NCBI RefSeq assembly: GCF_017873715.1
Contig: NZ_JAGGKM010000002.1
Coordinates: 372,001 to 436,000, forward strand
Reading direction: 5' to 3'
Origin: Cytobacillus luteolus
GTDB taxonomy: Bacteria > Bacillota > Bacilli > Bacillales > Bacillaceae_L
Length of the DNA stretch: 64,000 nucleotides
In this document: piece by piece, positions 1 through 7,250 of the stretch
How the letters are laid out: each line of letters begins with the position of its first letter
Numbering within the stretch: position 1 is the stretch's first letter
Translations under genes and position numbers: made by a program
Notes under the pieces: model-generated
The model's database searches: none
Told to the model about the DNA's origin: nothing
What the model saw: only the letters and a program-made list of their open reading frames with translations

Positions 1-969
1 GGACATATGTTGCTCAGCTAAAATTTCGGTTGGGACCATTAACGCACCTTGATAACCTGCTAGAATTGTTGAATAAAGGGCAATAGCAGAAACAACTGTT
101 TTACCTGAACCTACGTCACCTTGTAATAGGCGATTCATACGATATGGCTTTTCTAAATCGCCAATTATTTCATCTACAACTCTAACTTGAGCATTTGTAA
201 GAGGAAATGGTAATGTGTTAATAAATGATTCTAACGAAGTTCTTGAGAATTCTTGCTGTATCCCTTGTGAATGCTCACGTTCAACTTTACGTAACGCTTG
301 CATTCTCAACTGAAACAATAAGAATTCTTCATAGACAAAACGGCGTCTAGCTTGTTTTAAATCCTCATGACACTTAGGGGCGTGCATAACTTGTAAAGCC
401 ATGCCTTTTGGTAAAAGCTTATACTTATTGAGTAGAGCGTCTGGAATATTCTCTTCAATAAATTCAATATATTGATTAAACGCAAGAGAGATAAACCTTC
501 TCATCCCTTTAACTGTAACTTTCCCTTTTACAGAGTATACTGGTTCAATCTCTTTATCTATTGAGTATGGTGTAAAAGAGATCTCACTTACTGTAATTGT
601 TTGGCGATGTTGATCCCATTTTCCAGTAATTGTTATTGTCTGATTTAGTTCGAGCTTTTCCTTAACATACGGTCTATTAAAACAAACAGCCTTGATTAAA
701 TATCTACCTACTAATACTCGAATGGTTAGTCGGTTACGTTTCCGTCCAAAATACTGTAAGGAAGGCTCACTATGAACCTTCCCCTCTACTGTTACTCTCT
801 CATCATGTTTAACTTCCGCTAAATCACGTAGTTGGTAATCCTCATATCGGTATGGAAAATACTCCAATAAATCTTTAACCTTATAAATATTCATTTCAAA
901 TAGATGATTGGCTGATTCTTCACCTATTCCCTTAATATTTGTAATAGGGTCATATAATGGATTATTCAC
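1..969 (-). CDS. recG: ATP-dependent DNA helicase RecG (N-terminal part)
   Basis: RecG remodels stalled replication forks and Holliday junctions. Only the first ~323 codons are present; the gene runs off the left edge. Translation begins NNPLYDPITNIKGIG, followed by the wedge/OB-fold region (FGRKRNRLT, then the GKWDQHRQTI stretch) and the start of the helicase domain with Walker A GDVGSGKT and the VPTEILAEQH motif. The start is GTG at 969: a stop codon lies three codons upstream, leaving only ATA and AAA between, so no ATG/GTG/TTG alternative exists. It overlaps the end of sdaAA by 8 bp, so translation is probably coupled. I see no strong Shine-Dalgarno sequence. Confidence 0.95.
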   Translation of the reverse strand, partial: MNNPLYDPITNIKGIGEESANHLFEMNIYKVKDLLEYFPYRYEDYQLRDLAEVKHDERVTVEGKVHSEPSLQYFGRKRNRLTIRVLVGRYLIKAVCFNRPYVKEKLELNQTITITGKWDQHRQTITVSEISFTPYSIDKEIEPVYSVKGKVTVKGMRRFISLAFNQYIEFIEENIPDALLNKYKLLPKGMALQVMHAPKCHEDLKQARRRFVYEEFLLFQLRMQALRKVEREHSQGIQQEFSRTSLESFINTLPFPLTNAQVRVVDEIIGDLEKPYRMNRLLQGDVGSGKTVVSAIALYSTILAGYQGALMVPTEILAEQHMS

Positions 970-1852
970 TTTTATTTAACGGAATACCAAAGATTTTCGC
1001 TTCAAGCGCACGCCCTGTTGGTGTTGCCGCTAATCCTCCTTGTGCAGTTTCTCTAAGAGCTGAAGGCATTGATTGTCCGATTTTATACATTGCATCAATT
1101 ACCTCATCACATGGTATACGACTAGTAATACCTGCTAACGCCATGTCAGCCGCAACCATCGCATTTGCAGCACCCATTGCATTTCGCTTAACACAAGGAA
1201 CCTCAACAAGCCCAGCAACAGGATCACAGACAAGACCTAACATGTTTTTTAAAGTGATTGCCATTGCTTCTGCAGACTGCCTTGGTGTACCGCCTGCCAT
1301 TTCAACAATTGCTGCTGCTGCCATACCAGCAGCTGACCCTACTTCTGCCTGACAGCCTCCTGCTGCACCTGAGATCGAAGCATTGTTAGCCACAACAAAA
1401 CCAAACGCTCCTGCTGTGAAAAGAAATTGTACCATTTCTTCTCTAGTAGGATGTAATTTGTCTCTAACTGCAAACAACGTCCCTGGAACAACCCCAGCAG
1501 ACCCTGCAGTTGGAGTCGCACATATCGTTCCCATTGCAGCGTTTACTTCATTTGTTGCCACAGCTTTACTTACTGCATCTAAAATCGTTTTACCTGTTAA
1601 GAAATTCCCTTTATCGATGTAATTTTGTAAAAGAACAGCGTCTCCTCCAGTTAAGCCCGAATGAGATTTTACCCCTTTCAATCCATCTTCAACAGCTTTC
1701 TCCATTACCTCAAGATTAAATAGCATTTGCTTCATAATCTCTTCACGGCTCTTACCTGTTACTTCAACCTCTTGGTTTATCATTATTTCTGATATTTTCA
1801 TATTTTTACTTTCTGCTAATTCTATTAATTCAGCTACATTTCTAAACATCAT
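962..1852 (-). CDS. sdaAA: L-serine dehydratase, iron-sulfur-dependent, alpha subunit
   Basis: Catalytic subunit of the two-component L-serine ammonia-lyase (serine to pyruvate plus ammonia), cytosolic, with a 4Fe-4S cluster. The 296-residue length is usual. Conserved glycine/cysteine segments are visible: SHSGLTGGDA, GTICATPTAGSAGVVPG, GGCQAEVGSAAG and GLVCDPVAGLVEVPC, which carry the cluster-ligand cysteines of this family. It follows sdaAB by 57 bp and overlaps recG, so the three probably form one transcript. The order sdaAB-sdaAA-recG is the one I remember from B. subtilis. Confidence 0.96.
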   Translation of the reverse strand: MMFRNVAELIELAESKNMKISEIMINQEVEVTGKSREEIMKQMLFNLEVMEKAVEDGLKGVKSHSGLTGGDAVLLQNYIDKGNFLTGKTILDAVSKAVATNEVNAAMGTICATPTAGSAGVVPGTLFAVRDKLHPTREEMVQFLFTAGAFGFVVANNASISGAAGGCQAEVGSAAGMAAAAIVEMAGGTPRQSAEAMAITLKNMLGLVCDPVAGLVEVPCVKRNAMGAANAMVAADMALAGITSRIPCDEVIDAMYKIGQSMPSALRETAQGGLAATPTGRALEAKIFGIPLNKSE

Positions 1853-1909
1853 GTATGTCCTCCCTGTACACGCAACTTTGGAAACGGTTCCAAGCTCTAC
1901 CTAGGTGTA

Positions 1910-2572
1910 TTAATCAACAATCTTAGTTACCTTTAGGATGTTTGGAAGTGTCGTTAATTCATCGATAACATGCTGATCAATGTTTTGGTCAACTTCAATC
2001 GTCATTAAAGCCAGCTGTCCTTTTTCTTTCCTTGAAACTTCCATGTGTCCAATATTTATTGCATATTTTGCAAGTACGTTTGCTACACCGGCAATTGCAC
2101 CATAACGATCATTATGAACTACTAAAATAGCCGGATGATTTCCAGACAGCTTTAACTCGAAACCATTTAGCTCAGTAATTTCAATCTTACCTCCACCAAT
2201 GGAAATACCCACTAGTTCAAGCTCACCATTTTCATCACCAATCGATACCCTTGCGGTGTTTGGGTGATCCGTTATTGCATCTTCCTCAATAAATGTAATC
2301 TTCATTCCAGCCTGATTAGCAATATCAAGTGAGGTTTTGATTCTCTCATCAAATGTATCAAAATCTAGCAATCCACCAATAATTGCTACATCTGTTGCGT
2401 GCCCTTTATACGTGCTTGCAAAGGAACCATAAAACGAAATGGTAGCCCACTTAGGCTCTCTTCCAAATATACTTCTTGCTACTCTGCCAATTCTAGCGGC
2501 TCCTGCAGTATGTGAACTAGATGGTCCAATCATGACCGGGCCAATAATATCAAAAACGCTTCTATACTTCAT
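1910..2572 (-). CDS. sdaAB: L-serine dehydratase, iron-sulfur-dependent, beta subunit
   Basis: Partner of the alpha subunit in serine deamination. The N-terminal SDH-beta domain has the family motif IGPSSSHTAGAARIGR (residues ~15-31). The C-terminal part (~145-220) is an ACT domain (VVHNDRYGAIAGVANVLAKY), a small ligand-binding regulatory fold. 220 residues, normal length. The ATG has a strong upstream purine stretch GGGGAGAGGAG. It is the first gene of its operon: a terminator for fakA sits just upstream in the transcription direction and a candidate promoter lies in the gap. Confidence 0.96.
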   Translation of the reverse strand: MKYRSVFDIIGPVMIGPSSSHTAGAARIGRVARSIFGREPKWATISFYGSFASTYKGHATDVAIIGGLLDFDTFDERIKTSLDIANQAGMKITFIEEDAITDHPNTARVSIGDENGELELVGISIGGGKIEITELNGFELKLSGNHPAILVVHNDRYGAIAGVANVLAKYAINIGHMEVSRKEKGQLALMTIEVDQNIDQHVIDELTTLPNILKVTKIVD

Positions 2573-2605
2573 ATTATTGCTCCTCTCCCCTATGGTACTA
2601 TTCTA

Positions 2606-2633
2606 TTTATAAACAAACACGAATGTTCATCAA
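2606..2633 (-). promoter_or_regulatory. Candidate SigA promoter of sdaAB-sdaAA-recG
   Basis: On the minus strand TTGATG and TATAAA are separated by 16 nt, ending about 35 bp before the sdaAB start and after the fakA terminator. The match is moderate and the call rests on sequence and position only. Confidence 0.4.
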
Positions 2634-2690
2634 TCATGTACGAAACTGTTATATATACTATCATAAACTAATGGATTTAGACAGTAAAAA

Positions 2691-2711
2691 AAGAAGGGAA
2701 ATCCCCTTCTT
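2691..2711 (-). terminator. Rho-independent terminator of fakA
   Basis: Minus-strand stem AAGAAGGG/CCCTTCTT with a 5-nt loop, followed by a run of T. It begins 7 bp beyond the fakA stop codon. Confidence 0.85.
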
Positions 2712-2717
2712 CTTCAT

Positions 2718-4394
2718 TTACTCTATTGAGATAATAAATGTATACAATGGCTGGTTACCATTGTGAACTTCTACTTCTAAATCTTCATAATTTTCCTCAA
2801 TGTAAGAAACAATTGTGTTTACATCTTCCTCTGACGCATCTTCACCATATATTAATGTTAAGATTTCATCAGTGTCAGCGGAAACCATCTCTGCTAACAA
2901 GTCAGTTGTTGCTTTGATCTTATCTTTATTCGTTGTGACAATTTTGCCTTCAGAAATTCCCATGAAATCATCTTTAGCTATGTCTAATCCATCGATGTTT
3001 GTATCGCGAACAGCAAATGTTAGTTGTCCTGTTTTAACAGTTCCTAACGCTTCAGTCATGGCATCACGGTTTAATGATAATTCGATTCCTGGATTAAATG
3101 CTAACAAGGCAGCCATACCTTGTGGAACGGTCTTAGAAGGAACAACAACAACATTGTCTCCTACAACCTGCGCTGCCTGTTCAGCAGCCATTATGATGTT
3201 CTTGTTATTCGGTAAAATAATGATTTTTTCTGCATGAACTTCTTCAATTGCTTTTACGATGTCTTCCGTACTAGGATTCATCGTTTGCCCACCCTCAATT
3301 ACAGCATGAGCACCAATACTTTTAAATAATTCTGTAATGCCTGAACCCATTGCTACAGTCACAATACCAAAAGGTTGTTTTTCCTTTTTAGCTATAGGTG
3401 CCATAGTAGCATGAGATTGCTGCTCTTCATACAATAAATTACTGTGTTGCTCTCTCATGTTCTCGATTTTCATATTGATCAAACTACCGTATTTCTGGCC
3501 ATAAGTTAGAACATCACCAGGGTGTTCAGCATGTATATGTACTTTAACAACTTCTTCATCAGCAATCACTAGTAGTGAATCTCCGTACTGACTTAAATCG
3601 TTTCTAAATTTTTCTTCGGAAAACGTATTTTTATCTGTCTCAAACTTAACCATAAATTCAGTACAATAGCCGAACTCAATGTCCTCTGTATTAATATGAC
3701 TATGAACACTTTTATGGTGTTCCGCGCTTACTAGTTCAGATAATGATGGCATTGCCATAGGAGCTCCTGGTAGCTTCTCACCTTTTAAGACAGCTAAGAA
3801 TCCTTCATATACAAGAACAAGACCTTGCCCACCACTATCGACAACTCCAACTTCCTTTAGAACAGGTAACAAATCTGGAGTTCGATTTAAAGAAGCTTTT
3901 GCCTCTTTAACCACACTTTCCATTAACAACGTAATATCAGGTTGCTTTTTTGATTCCGCTACAGCACGTTTTGCAGAATCTTTTGCAACAGTTAAGATTG
4001 TACCCTCTACAGGCTTCATAACTGCTTTGTACGCCGTTTCAACACCAGCTTCCATTGCATTTGCAAATTCAACAGAGCTAATGCTATCTAGCTTTTCAAT
4101 AGACTTAGAAAAGCCTCTAAAAATTTGAGAAAGTATTACACCGGAATTTCCTCTTGCACCCATCAGCAATCCTTTAGACAGCGCAACGCCTACTTTCCCA
4201 ATATGATCTGAAACATTGCTTTTCACTTCTTTTGCACCAGATGTCATAGACAAATTCATATTAGTACCGGTGTCACCATCTGGTACTGGAAAAACGTTTA
4301 AGGCATCAACCATTTTTGCGTTATTTGATAAGTGACTAGCACCAGCCAATATCATTTCTGCAAAACGTTTTCCGTCTAACTTTGTAATCGACAC
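2718..4394 (-). CDS. fakA: Fatty acid kinase subunit FakA (YloV, DAK2 domain)
   Basis: ATP-binding kinase that phosphorylates fatty acids presented by a FakB/DegV carrier, feeding exogenous fatty acids into phospholipid synthesis. 558 residues. The N-terminal DAK phosphatase/kinase domain (DhaL fold, ~1-200) shows VFPVPDGDTGTNMNLS, GARGNSGVILSQ and GVVDSGGQGL, which hold the Mg-ATP-binding aspartates. The remaining ~350 residues are the DegV-like/FakA C-terminal region (GSGITELF; ILPNNKNIIMAA). It starts 16 bp after yloU; the yloU-yloV pair is conserved in Bacilli. The kinase role is inferred from staphylococcal FakA; no fakB is in the window. Confidence 0.93.
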   Translation of the reverse strand: MSITKLDGKRFAEMILAGASHLSNNAKMVDALNVFPVPDGDTGTNMNLSMTSGAKEVKSNVSDHIGKVGVALSKGLLMGARGNSGVILSQIFRGFSKSIEKLDSISSVEFANAMEAGVETAYKAVMKPVEGTILTVAKDSAKRAVAESKKQPDITLLMESVVKEAKASLNRTPDLLPVLKEVGVVDSGGQGLVLVYEGFLAVLKGEKLPGAPMAMPSLSELVSAEHHKSVHSHINTEDIEFGYCTEFMVKFETDKNTFSEEKFRNDLSQYGDSLLVIADEEVVKVHIHAEHPGDVLTYGQKYGSLINMKIENMREQHSNLLYEEQQSHATMAPIAKKEKQPFGIVTVAMGSGITELFKSIGAHAVIEGGQTMNPSTEDIVKAIEEVHAEKIIILPNNKNIIMAAEQAAQVVGDNVVVVPSKTVPQGMAALLAFNPGIELSLNRDAMTEALGTVKTGQLTFAVRDTNIDGLDIAKDDFMGISEGKIVTTNKDKIKATTDLLAEMVSADTDEILTLIYGEDASEEDVNTIVSYIEENYEDLEVEVHNGNQPLYTFIISIE

Positions 4395-4410
4395 AAACTT
4401 TTCCTCCTCT

Positions 4411-4773
4411 TTACGGGTTCGTTACACGAACTCCTTGTACGAAAATATTTACTGAATCTACAGCAAGTCCAACGGTTTGATCAAGTGTGTACTTAACCTT
4501 TGTTTGAACATTATGAGCCACTTCAGAAATCTTTGTACCATAGCTTACGATTATATACATATCAATATGTACTTCTTCATTTTCTTGACGAATAAGAACT
4601 CCACGTGTGAAATTCTCTTTTCTAAGTATTTCTGAAATTCCGTCTCGGATTTGATTCTTTGATGCCATACCAACGATTCCGTAACAATCAACAGCAGCTC
4701 CACCAGCAATCGTAGCGATCACTTCGTTCGATATATCAATTTGTCCGAATTTCGTTTTTAATTCGATCGACAT
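4411..4773 (-). CDS. yloU: Asp23/Gls24 family envelope-stress protein YloU
   Basis: Small Asp23/Gls24 (alkaline-shock-like) protein of 120 residues; the family is envelope- or membrane-associated with no known enzymatic activity. Start chosen at ATG 4773 (MSIELKTKFGQ) because it has a perfect AAGGGGGAA-type ribosome-binding site and matches the B. subtilis length; an in-frame ATG 20 codons upstream (4833) has no such site. Conserved segments IAGGAAVDCYGIVGM, VHIDMYIIVSYG and SVNIFVQGVRV are visible. Paired with fakA, suggesting a link to lipid or envelope physiology. Confidence 0.92.
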   Translation of the reverse strand: MSIELKTKFGQIDISNEVIATIAGGAAVDCYGIVGMASKNQIRDGISEILRKENFTRGVLIRQENEEVHIDMYIIVSYGTKISEVAHNVQTKVKYTLDQTVGLAVDSVNIFVQGVRVTNP

Positions 4774-4818
4774 GTCAGTTCCCCCTTTGGAATTGTTCAT
4801 CTTGGCTAAAGCCATTTT

Positions 4819-4846
4819 ACTATAAGAAAGCATATTTTGAAAGCAA
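4819..4846 (-). promoter_or_regulatory. Candidate SigA promoter (proximal) of yloU-fakA
   Basis: Minus strand: TTGCTT, 16-nt spacer, TATAGT, placed ~45 bp before the yloU start codon. Confidence 0.5.
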
Positions 4847-4878
4847 TTGTATTATTTTATTGTTTCCTTATGTTTATT

Positions 4879-4909
4879 ATTATACAGAAAACATAATTTT
4901 ATATGTCAA
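4879..4909 (-). promoter_or_regulatory. Candidate SigA promoter (distal) of yloU-fakA
   Basis: Minus strand: perfect TTGACA and perfect TATAAT, but with a long 19-nt spacer. Two stacked promoters for one operon are possible; the shorter-spaced proximal one may dominate. Confidence 0.5.
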
Positions 4910-4928
4910 GGTTATTTTCTTGAAACCT

Positions 4929-4957
4929 TTGTATTGCATTATAGTTGTACTTATGAT
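4929..4957 (+). promoter_or_regulatory. Candidate SigA promoter of rpmB
   Basis: Plus strand: TTGTAT, 17-nt spacer, TATGAT, about 70 bp upstream of the rpmB start. It is back-to-back with the yloU promoters. Confidence 0.55.
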
Positions 4958-5029
4958 AAATTAATAAAGTATTTTCATGACTAGTTGTATAAAAACGGTT
5001 AGTTTTTTGGTGGTAAGGAGGGAAATAAT

Positions 5030-5218
5030 ATGGCACGTAAATGTGTAGTTACGGGTAAGAAAACTCGTTCTGGTAATGCACGTTCTCATGCGATGAACGC
5101 TTCAAAACGTACATGGGGTGCGAACCTTCAAAAAGTACGTATTTTAGTAGATGGCAAACCTAAACGTGTATACGTTTCAGCTAGAGCACTTAAATCTGGT
5201 AAAGTTGAGCGCGTATAA
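5030..5218 (+). CDS. rpmB: 50S ribosomal protein L28
   Basis: 62-residue ribosomal protein of the large subunit. Near-identical to remembered Bacillus L28 ([12 protein letters not shown]... [13 protein letters not shown]). It has a single cysteine, so it is the non-zinc-ribbon type of paralogue. The ribosome-binding site GGTAAGGAGGGAAATAAT is strong. One of only two genes in the window on the plus strand; it is monocistronic, with its own promoter and terminator, and is convergent with spoVM. Confidence 0.98.
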   Translation: MARKCVVTGKKTRSGNARSHAMNASKRTWGANLQKVRILVDGKPKRVYVSARALKSGKVERV

Positions 5219-5242
5219 TTAAGAAAAAAATGCAAATAAAAT

Positions 5243-5292
5243 GAGGACAATAAATACTGTCCTCGAGAAGAAAGCACCTATACCGGTGCTTT
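5243..5292. terminator. Terminator shared by convergent rpmB and spoVM
   Basis: Two consecutive hairpins: GAGGACA/TGTCCTC (5243-5264) and AAAGCACC/GGTGCTTT (5271-5292), the second followed on the plus strand by TTTTT. The second hairpin begins 5 bp beyond the spoVM stop on the other strand, where the T-run is weaker (TTTCTTCT). It probably ends both transcripts. Confidence 0.8.
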
Positions 5293-5297
5293 TTTAT

Positions 5298-5378
5298 TTA
5301 TCCTTTTTTTATCGACCCTAGCATTGCGCGAACGATGCCCCCTAGAAACCTTGGTAGCTTAATCGTATAAAATTTCAT
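5298..5378 (-). CDS. spoVM: Stage V sporulation protein M
   Basis: A 26-codon gene: MKFYTIKLPRFLGG, then IVRAMLGSIKKG. SpoVM is an amphipathic helix that recognises the convex outer forespore membrane, anchors SpoIVA and starts spore-coat assembly; it also inhibits FtsH. It is identical in length to the remembered B. subtilis protein and keeps the P9 helix-break position and the I-V-R-A-M-L-G core. A very strong ribosome-binding site (GAGGAGGGAAACT) precedes the ATG. It lies between rpe and rpmB as in B. subtilis. Confidence 0.97.
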   Translation of the reverse strand: MKFYTIKLPRFLGGIVRAMLGSIKKG

Positions 5379-5656
5379 AGTTTCCCTCCTCAACACAAGT
5401 TCCCGTTCTTTTCTTTTTCTTTTTCTTGGATTCATTTTTAATTAACATGAGTCACTATAAGTATATTCATTTCTTTCAAAAGAGTACCTCGTGCTTGAAT
5501 AAAAAATCTCGTTTTAAAATGTCTTATCAAAATAATATGCCTCTTTAAAATAAATAAGTACCCTATAAAAATAATAAGTTCGTTACTTAATACATAGTTT
5601 GTTACACGTTATAATATGACTTTTTTTCATAAAAAAGGATTTAATCTCAAAAGAAA
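5379..5656. other. Gene-free spacer between spoVM and rpe
   Basis: AT-rich, with no ORF of note on either strand. In B. subtilis, thiN (thiamine pyrophosphokinase) lies between rpe and spoVM; I see no remnant of it here. It must contain the spoVM promoter, but I could not place a convincing SigE promoter (see the rejected list). Confidence 0.7.
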
Positions 5657-5693
5657 AGCCTTTCCTACCTTGTTATCAGGAATAGGAAAGGCT
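5657..5693 (-). terminator. Rho-independent terminator of the rpe operon
   Basis: Minus-strand 11-bp stem AGCCTTTCCTA/TAGGAAAGGCT followed by TTTCTTTT, 5 bp beyond the rpe stop codon. It ends the long yloC-to-rpe gene series. Confidence 0.9.
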
Positions 5694-5698
5694 AATTT

Positions 5699-6340
5699 TT
5701 ATCTTAATTTTGAGATTGCTTTTGCTCGATCTTCTTGGTTAAAGACAGCTGAGCCTGCTACTAGAACGTTTGCTCCAGCTTCGATACACAGTTTGGCCGT
5801 TTCTTCGTTTACACCACCATCTACTTCAATTTCAATGGGTAGTCCAAGGGTCGAAATCATTTCTGAAAGCTCTTTTATTTTGGGTAAAACTGATGAAATA
5901 AACTTTTGGCCACCAAAGCCCGGATTAACTGTCATGAGCAGTACCATATCAAGTTCAGGAAGCACATGTTTAATCGTGTCAACAGGTGTTGCTGGATTTA
6001 ATACTACCCCTGCTTTTATACCTTGGTCTTTTATCAGTTGAATTGTACGATGAAGATGTTTGCAAGCTTCTACGTGAACTGTTATATGGTCTGCACCTGC
6101 TTTTGCAAAATCTGCAATGTACTGGTCAGGGTTTTCAATCATTAGATGAACATCTAACGGGAGCTGGGTGATAGGTCTAACCGCATTCACAATTAAGGGA
6201 CCGATTGTAATGTTAGGTACAAAGTGTCCGTCCATTACGTCAATATGAATGTAGTCTGCACCTCCACGCTCAACATCTTTTATTTCTTGCCCTAACTTTG
6301 CAAAATCTGCTGACAAAATGGAGGGGGCAATCTTTACCAT
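5699..6340 (-). CDS. rpe: Ribulose-phosphate 3-epimerase
   Basis: Interconverts D-ribulose 5-phosphate and D-xylulose 5-phosphate in the pentose phosphate pathway. TIM-barrel metalloenzyme, 213 residues. Visible motifs: [13 protein letters not shown] (N-terminal strand), [14 protein letters not shown] with catalytic Asp and metal-binding His, [20 protein letters not shown], and the phosphate loop VAGSAVF. It begins 4 bp after rsgA, so it is cotranscribed. Confidence 0.97.
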   Translation of the reverse strand: MVKIAPSILSADFAKLGQEIKDVERGGADYIHIDVMDGHFVPNITIGPLIVNAVRPITQLPLDVHLMIENPDQYIADFAKAGADHITVHVEACKHLHRTIQLIKDQGIKAGVVLNPATPVDTIKHVLPELDMVLLMTVNPGFGGQKFISSVLPKIKELSEMISTLGLPIEIEVDGGVNEETAKLCIEAGANVLVAGSAVFNQEDRAKAISKLR

Positions 6341-6344
6341 AATG

Positions 6345-7229
6345 TTAGTACCTCGGCTTTCTATCTTTTATTTCTTCTAGGAAGCTAATATAATGCTCAT
6401 AACGATAATCCTTAATATCGCCTTGTTCAACCAGTGCTATTACTGCGCATTTCGGCTCGGAAGTATGTGAACACCCTCTAAATTTACAATCTGAACCCGC
6501 TTTATAAATTTCCGGAAAACAATAAGACAACTCATCTGACTCTATCTCATTGAACTCAAGGGAACTAAAACCTGGGGTATCGGCGACAAGTCCAGAACCA
6601 ACTTTTATTAACTCAACATGTCTTGTAGTGTGTTTTCCTCTGCCTAAATGGGCCGAAATATCATCTGTTTTTAATTCTAGATCTGGACGCAAAACATTAA
6701 GCAGTGAGGATTTACCAACTCCTGATTGCCCTGCAAATACAGAAATTTGATTTTGTACCAAAGGAAGAAGGTCCTCTACTCCTAGGTCTTCTATAGTAGA
6801 GGTTAAAATTACTTTATAACCAATTGCTTCATAATCCTTTGCGCTTTTTTCTATTTGTTGTTTAACTTTTTGGTTCGTTAAATCCATCTTACTAATACAA
6901 ATAATAGGTTCAATATCATTGGCTTCTATTAACACTAAGAAGCGATCGAGAAGCACGGTTGAAAAATCTGGTTCAACTGCAGAAAAAACGAGAATAGCTT
7001 GGTCTACATTTGCTATTGGTGGTCTAATTAGCTCATTTTTTCGCTCCAGGACTTCTAAAATATATCCATCTGTTTCATTTTCTGCCTGAAATACTACATG
7101 ATCACCTACAAGCGGGGTTATTTTATTTTTCCTAAAAACACCCCTACCTCGGCACTGTGTAATTTGATCATTTTCATCTAGCACATAATAAAATCCGCTT
7201 AGCGCCTTAATGATTTTGCCTTCTGGCAT
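6345..7229 (-). CDS. rsgA: Ribosome small subunit-dependent GTPase A
   Basis: Circularly permuted GTPase (YjeQ/CpgA) that checks late 30S subunit maturation. 294 residues: N-terminal OB fold (~1-65), then the permuted G domain with G4 (SKMD) preceding G1 ([12 protein letters not shown]) and G3 (DTPGFSS), then a C-terminal zinc finger with [14 protein letters not shown]. It sits 21 bp after prkC; in B. subtilis CpgA is a PrkC substrate, which fits the linkage. Confidence 0.97.
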   Translation of the reverse strand: MPEGKIIKALSGFYYVLDENDQITQCRGRGVFRKNKITPLVGDHVVFQAENETDGYILEVLERKNELIRPPIANVDQAILVFSAVEPDFSTVLLDRFLVLIEANDIEPIICISKMDLTNQKVKQQIEKSAKDYEAIGYKVILTSTIEDLGVEDLLPLVQNQISVFAGQSGVGKSSLLNVLRPDLELKTDDISAHLGRGKHTTRHVELIKVGSGLVADTPGFSSLEFNEIESDELSYCFPEIYKAGSDCKFRGCSHTSEPKCAVIALVEQGDIKDYRYEHYISFLEEIKDRKPRY

Positions 7230-7250
7230 ATTTTCACTCCTTGTTATTCC

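Noticed and set aside
957-1622. Long plus-strand ORFs antisense to sdaAA (and similar ones opposite fakA, ftsZ, pyrD, carbamoyl phosphate synthase)
   Set aside because: They mirror codon structure of the real genes; no ribosome-binding sites or recognisable domains.
5379-5560. A SigE promoter for spoVM (GAATATA..CATGTTAAT, or CATATTAT further upstream)
   Set aside because: The first pair has a good -35 but only ~12 nt spacing; the second has a weak -35. Neither fits well enough to report.
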